Shown here: piece by piece, positions 3,855 through 5,611 of the stretch | Layout of the letters: every line of letters starts with the position of its first letter | Position numbering within the stretch: position 1 is the first letter of the stretch | Source of the DNA: Methanosarcinales archaeon | Lineage (GTDB): Archaea > Halobacteriota > Methanosarcinia > Methanosarcinales > Methanogasteraceae | DNA: 5,611 nt | Assembly: GCA_030640725.1 (NCBI GenBank) | Contig: DAOWIV010000141.1 | Coordinates: 1 to 5,611, forward strand | Reading direction: 5' to 3' | Position numbers and translations under genes: made by a program | The notes under the pieces: model-generated | Told to the model about the DNA's origin: nothing | What the model saw: the letters and a program-made list of their open reading frames with translations, nothing else | Databases searched by the model: none

Positions 3855-5611
3855 ATGGGCAGGAGCCCCAGTGTTGTCCTATCACGATCATGTCCAGGAC
3901 GTTGATCGTACCATCTTTATTAACGTCTTCTGGCATCCATCCGGGAGTTCCTGTCTCTCCCCAGTGCTGACCTACTCGAATCATGTCAAGCACGTTCACA
4001 AATCCATCGCCATCCACATCACCGATGCATGTGGTGGTAGTGGTGGTAACGCTACCATCCTCCACTATGATCGACACAGGATTTCCGTTTATGTCACCAA
4101 CAATGACATTTGAAAGGTTGAGGGGTGATGTCCCTCCAACCGTTTTTGCAGTCATCCTGATTGTTGCAAGGACTCCTGAGGATGAGACGGTTGCTCCGGG
4201 AGTTGTGATTGCACCTGCTACACCGGTTATCATCCCGGTGGCATTATCTATTGTGCCTGGGCTGAAGTATGTGTTTGCACCATCTTGTTTCAGTATATTT
4301 CCTTCTGTCACACTGTCTGCACTGATAAGCGATGCATCGAAGCGCAGATCGAACTGGACGCCGGTTATTGACTCTGCCGGGTCAACAGTCACGTCTACTG
4401 TAAATGACGAACCTTGTAGGGCCTCCTGAACCGGTGGGGTGACGTTAACTATCGTCTGTCCTCCATGCGGCGTCACGCTCAACACCACAGACTCTGTTAC
4501 CCCCCACCCGTCTGTGTTTCTTCCATGTACAAATAACGTGTGATCTCCTGGAGATAGTTCACGCACATCTACGTTTGCTGTAACTTCTTCAACGTTGGAA
4601 TCAAAAGCTCCGTCTACCGCACTCATTGCCTGCCCGGTCCCATCGGTGCCAACGGTATCTATGAAATACTCAGCGGCAGTCACTGTAGCTGTAGTTGTAG
4701 CTCGTGGCGCGGTCATACTCATGCCCTTCGATGTTGGTGGTTCCTTTTCAGGCATGACTCCAGTGCTTCGAAGGGTGCTCTGCGCCACGCTTGAAAACGT
4801 TCCCTGCGGCATGGTGATAGTGGTCACTTCCCATATATCACCTGTTTCCCAACCACCACCCTGGGACAGAGTATGCGGTCCGAAAGTCTCCACCATCTCG
4901 TTTGTTGTCCCTTCATGCAGCGTTACCGTAACTGTGGCATCCGATGGACCATGTCCACTATCATTCCAGTAATGAACTACCCCCGAGTATGTTCCTGCAG
5001 GAGGGCTATAAATGGTTATGTGCTCCGGGCCATAACCAGCCATATCATCTATATCGAGATACGGGTCATTTGTATCATTGTTAGAAGGGTCTGTGGGATC
5101 GTAATACTCGCCATCGTCATCCCAGTCCGGGTACATATTATACCAGTAACAGTCTCCTGAAGTGCGGAAACTCCCTCCTGGCTTGATTAGATGCAGATCA
5201 ACATCAGTAACGTCCGTATTCCAGGTAAGCTTTATCCTCATGTCTGCCGCTTCTGCTTCCCCGGTGTCCACCGTCACCGTGCCCGAAATCAACTCTCCTA
5301 CATCATCGCCGATGGAGAGAATATATTCGCCATCAGGCACAATGTATCCATGCATGTGCCTACCATCCCATCTTGCCGTATAGATGCCATCGGTCTCTAT
5401 CAGGGGCAGGATCTGCACAGGCTCCCACCATCCCTCTTTCAATATCCAGAGTTCCAGCGGTCCCAGCCCTGAATCCCCGGTTGCAGTGATCAGCGTAGTT
5501 TGCCCGATCACCGGGTTGAATGGGTCGGGGTCGGCATCTATCGATGTCAGCGGTATTTCAGCCCTCGCTGTCACCGTGCCCGAAATCAGTTCTTGCCCCG
5601 TTTCATCGCCA
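3853..5611 (-). CDS. Large modular exported protein: FlgD-like repeats, DUF2135, Ig-like, cohesin, dockerin (N-terminus outside window)
   Basis: 585 residues are visible and the frame is open to the window edge, so the true start is missing. A GTG at 5572-5574 is internal: it encodes the V of a GTVT motif that ends a repeat. Modules in order, with coordinates: the end of one FlgD-like Ig repeat (5575-5611), a full one (about 5269-5544; FNPVIGQTTL, YTARWDGR, VPDGEYILSI), a DUF2135/YfaP-like domain (about 4810-5247; DVDLHLIKPGG, GYGPEHITIYSPPAGTYSG), a Ser/Thr/Pro/Ala linker (about 4678-4794), an Ig-like domain (about 4474-4677; AEYFID, SPGDHTLFVHGR), a cohesin (about 4048-4461), a six-threonine linker, and a dockerin (3856-4029) with two perfect loops, DVDGDGFVNVLD and DVNKDGTINVLD. 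No catalytic domain is visible; one could lie upstream. The gene is clearly co-transcribed with the small cohesin-dockerin gene 10 bases downstream. Likely a cell-surface or secreted scaffold or binding protein. The domain calls are firm for cohesin and dockerin, good for DUF2135 and moderate for the Ig-type modules. Confidence 0.85.
   Translation of the reverse strand, partial: GDETGQELISGTVTARAEIPLTSIDADPDPFNPVIGQTTLITATGDSGLGPLELWILKEGWWEPVQILPLIETDGIYTARWDGRHMHGYIVPDGEYILSIGDDVGELISGTVTVDTGEAEAADMRIKLTWNTDVTDVDLHLIKPGGSFRTSGDCYWYNMYPDWDDDGEYYDPTDPSNNDTNDPYLDIDDMAGYGPEHITIYSPPAGTYSGVVHYWNDSGHGPSDATVTVTLHEGTTNEMVETFGPHTLSQGGGWETGDIWEVTTITMPQGTFSSVAQSTLRSTGVMPEKEPPTSKGMSMTAPRATTTATVTAAEYFIDTVGTDGTGQAMSAVDGAFDSNVEEVTANVDVRELSPGDHTLFVHGRNTDGWGVTESVVLSVTPHGGQTIVNVTPPVQEALQGSSFTVDVTVDPAESITGVQFDLRFDASLISADSVTEGNILKQDGANTYFSPGTIDNATGMITGVAGAITTPGATVSSSGVLATIRMTAKTVGGTSPLNLSNVIVGDINGNPVSIIVEDGSVTTTTTTCIGDVDGDGFVNVLDMIRVGQHWGETGTPGWMPEDVNKDGTINVLDMIVIGQHWGSCP
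4030..4047 (-). repeat. Six-threonine linker (ACN microsatellite) between cohesin and dockerin
   Basis: Six consecutive threonine codons (ACC ACC ACT ACC ACC ACA on the minus strand) join the cohesin to the dockerin. On the plus strand this is a GGT/AGT-type trinucleotide run. Poly-Thr linkers in surface proteins are commonly O-glycosylated and flexible. The run could vary in length by slippage without breaking the frame. Confidence 0.8.
4047..4356 (-). repeat. Cohesin DNA repeat, copy B (pair with 3353-3659)
   Basis: This is the copy in the large protein. It contains one extra codon (Asp, in KQDGANTYF versus KHGANTYF). The match runs through synonymous sites as well as coding changes, so it reflects recent shared ancestry or conversion rather than only protein-level constraint. 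Confidence 0.85.
5273..5291 (-). repeat. FlgD-like repeat end, copy 1 (exact 19-base match at 5570-5588)
   Basis: GTCACCGTGCCCGAAATCA on the plus strand occurs again 297 bases away, which is exactly 99 codons in frame. It encodes the LISGTVT end of an Ig-like unit. Confidence 0.85.
5570..5588 (-). repeat. FlgD-like repeat end, copy 2
   Basis: This is the second exact copy of the 19-base segment. The residues around it read GDETGQELISGTVT here and GDDVGELISGTVT at the other copy. The protein is therefore a tandem array of about 99-residue units that continues past the right edge of the window. Confidence 0.85.

Noticed and set aside
5572..5574. GTG as the start of the large modular protein
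   Set aside because: It encodes valine in a GTVT motif that ends a repeat unit, and the frame continues to the window edge with repeat-like residues and no signal peptide follows.

Overview
The window looks like archaeal chromosome, most likely from a euryarchaeon of the methanogen / anaerobic alkane or methane oxidiser type (Methanomicrobia or Syntrophoarchaeum/ANME-like). This is inferred from four things: a tungstate/molybdate permease of the mainly archaeal WtpB type, GGTGA-type ribosome binding sites that pair with the archaeal 16S tail, secreted cohesin-dockerin proteins of a kind known from such archaea, and a RuvA, which among archaea is known mainly from some methanogens. Base composition is near 50 percent GC. 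The exact taxon cannot be read from the sequence.

Layout. Positions 1-1156 (+) hold the C-terminal part of a DUF3160 protein whose start lies outside the window. A 69-base gap follows, with a short perfect palindrome and a ribosome binding site, then a complete wtpB-like ABC permease (1227-2036, +). No ATPase or binding-protein gene of that transporter is visible. All remaining genes are on the minus strand and read toward the permease. From right to left they are a large modular secreted protein (3853-5611, N-terminus missing), a small cohesin-dockerin protein (3153-3842), ruvA (2529-3107) and archease (2058-2501). The permease and archease genes converge with only 21 bases between them. No stretch over 300 bases lacks a gene, and I saw no RNA gene, insertion sequence, CRISPR array or convincing terminator.

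How the genes fit together. The two cohesin-dockerin genes are 10 bases apart and surely co-expressed. Each product carries both a cohesin and a dockerin, so they could form extracellular non-catalytic assemblies. Their cohesins share a DNA block of about 307 bases at roughly 90 percent identity, whereas their dockerins are clearly different. This suggests local duplication or gene conversion with the binding specificity kept apart. ruvA and archease form a tight pair (27-base gap) linking Holliday-junction processing with a tRNA-ligase activating protein, without the usual partners ruvB or rtcB in view. A TATA-like element between the cohesin-dockerin pair and ruvA suggests the housekeeping pair has its own promoter.
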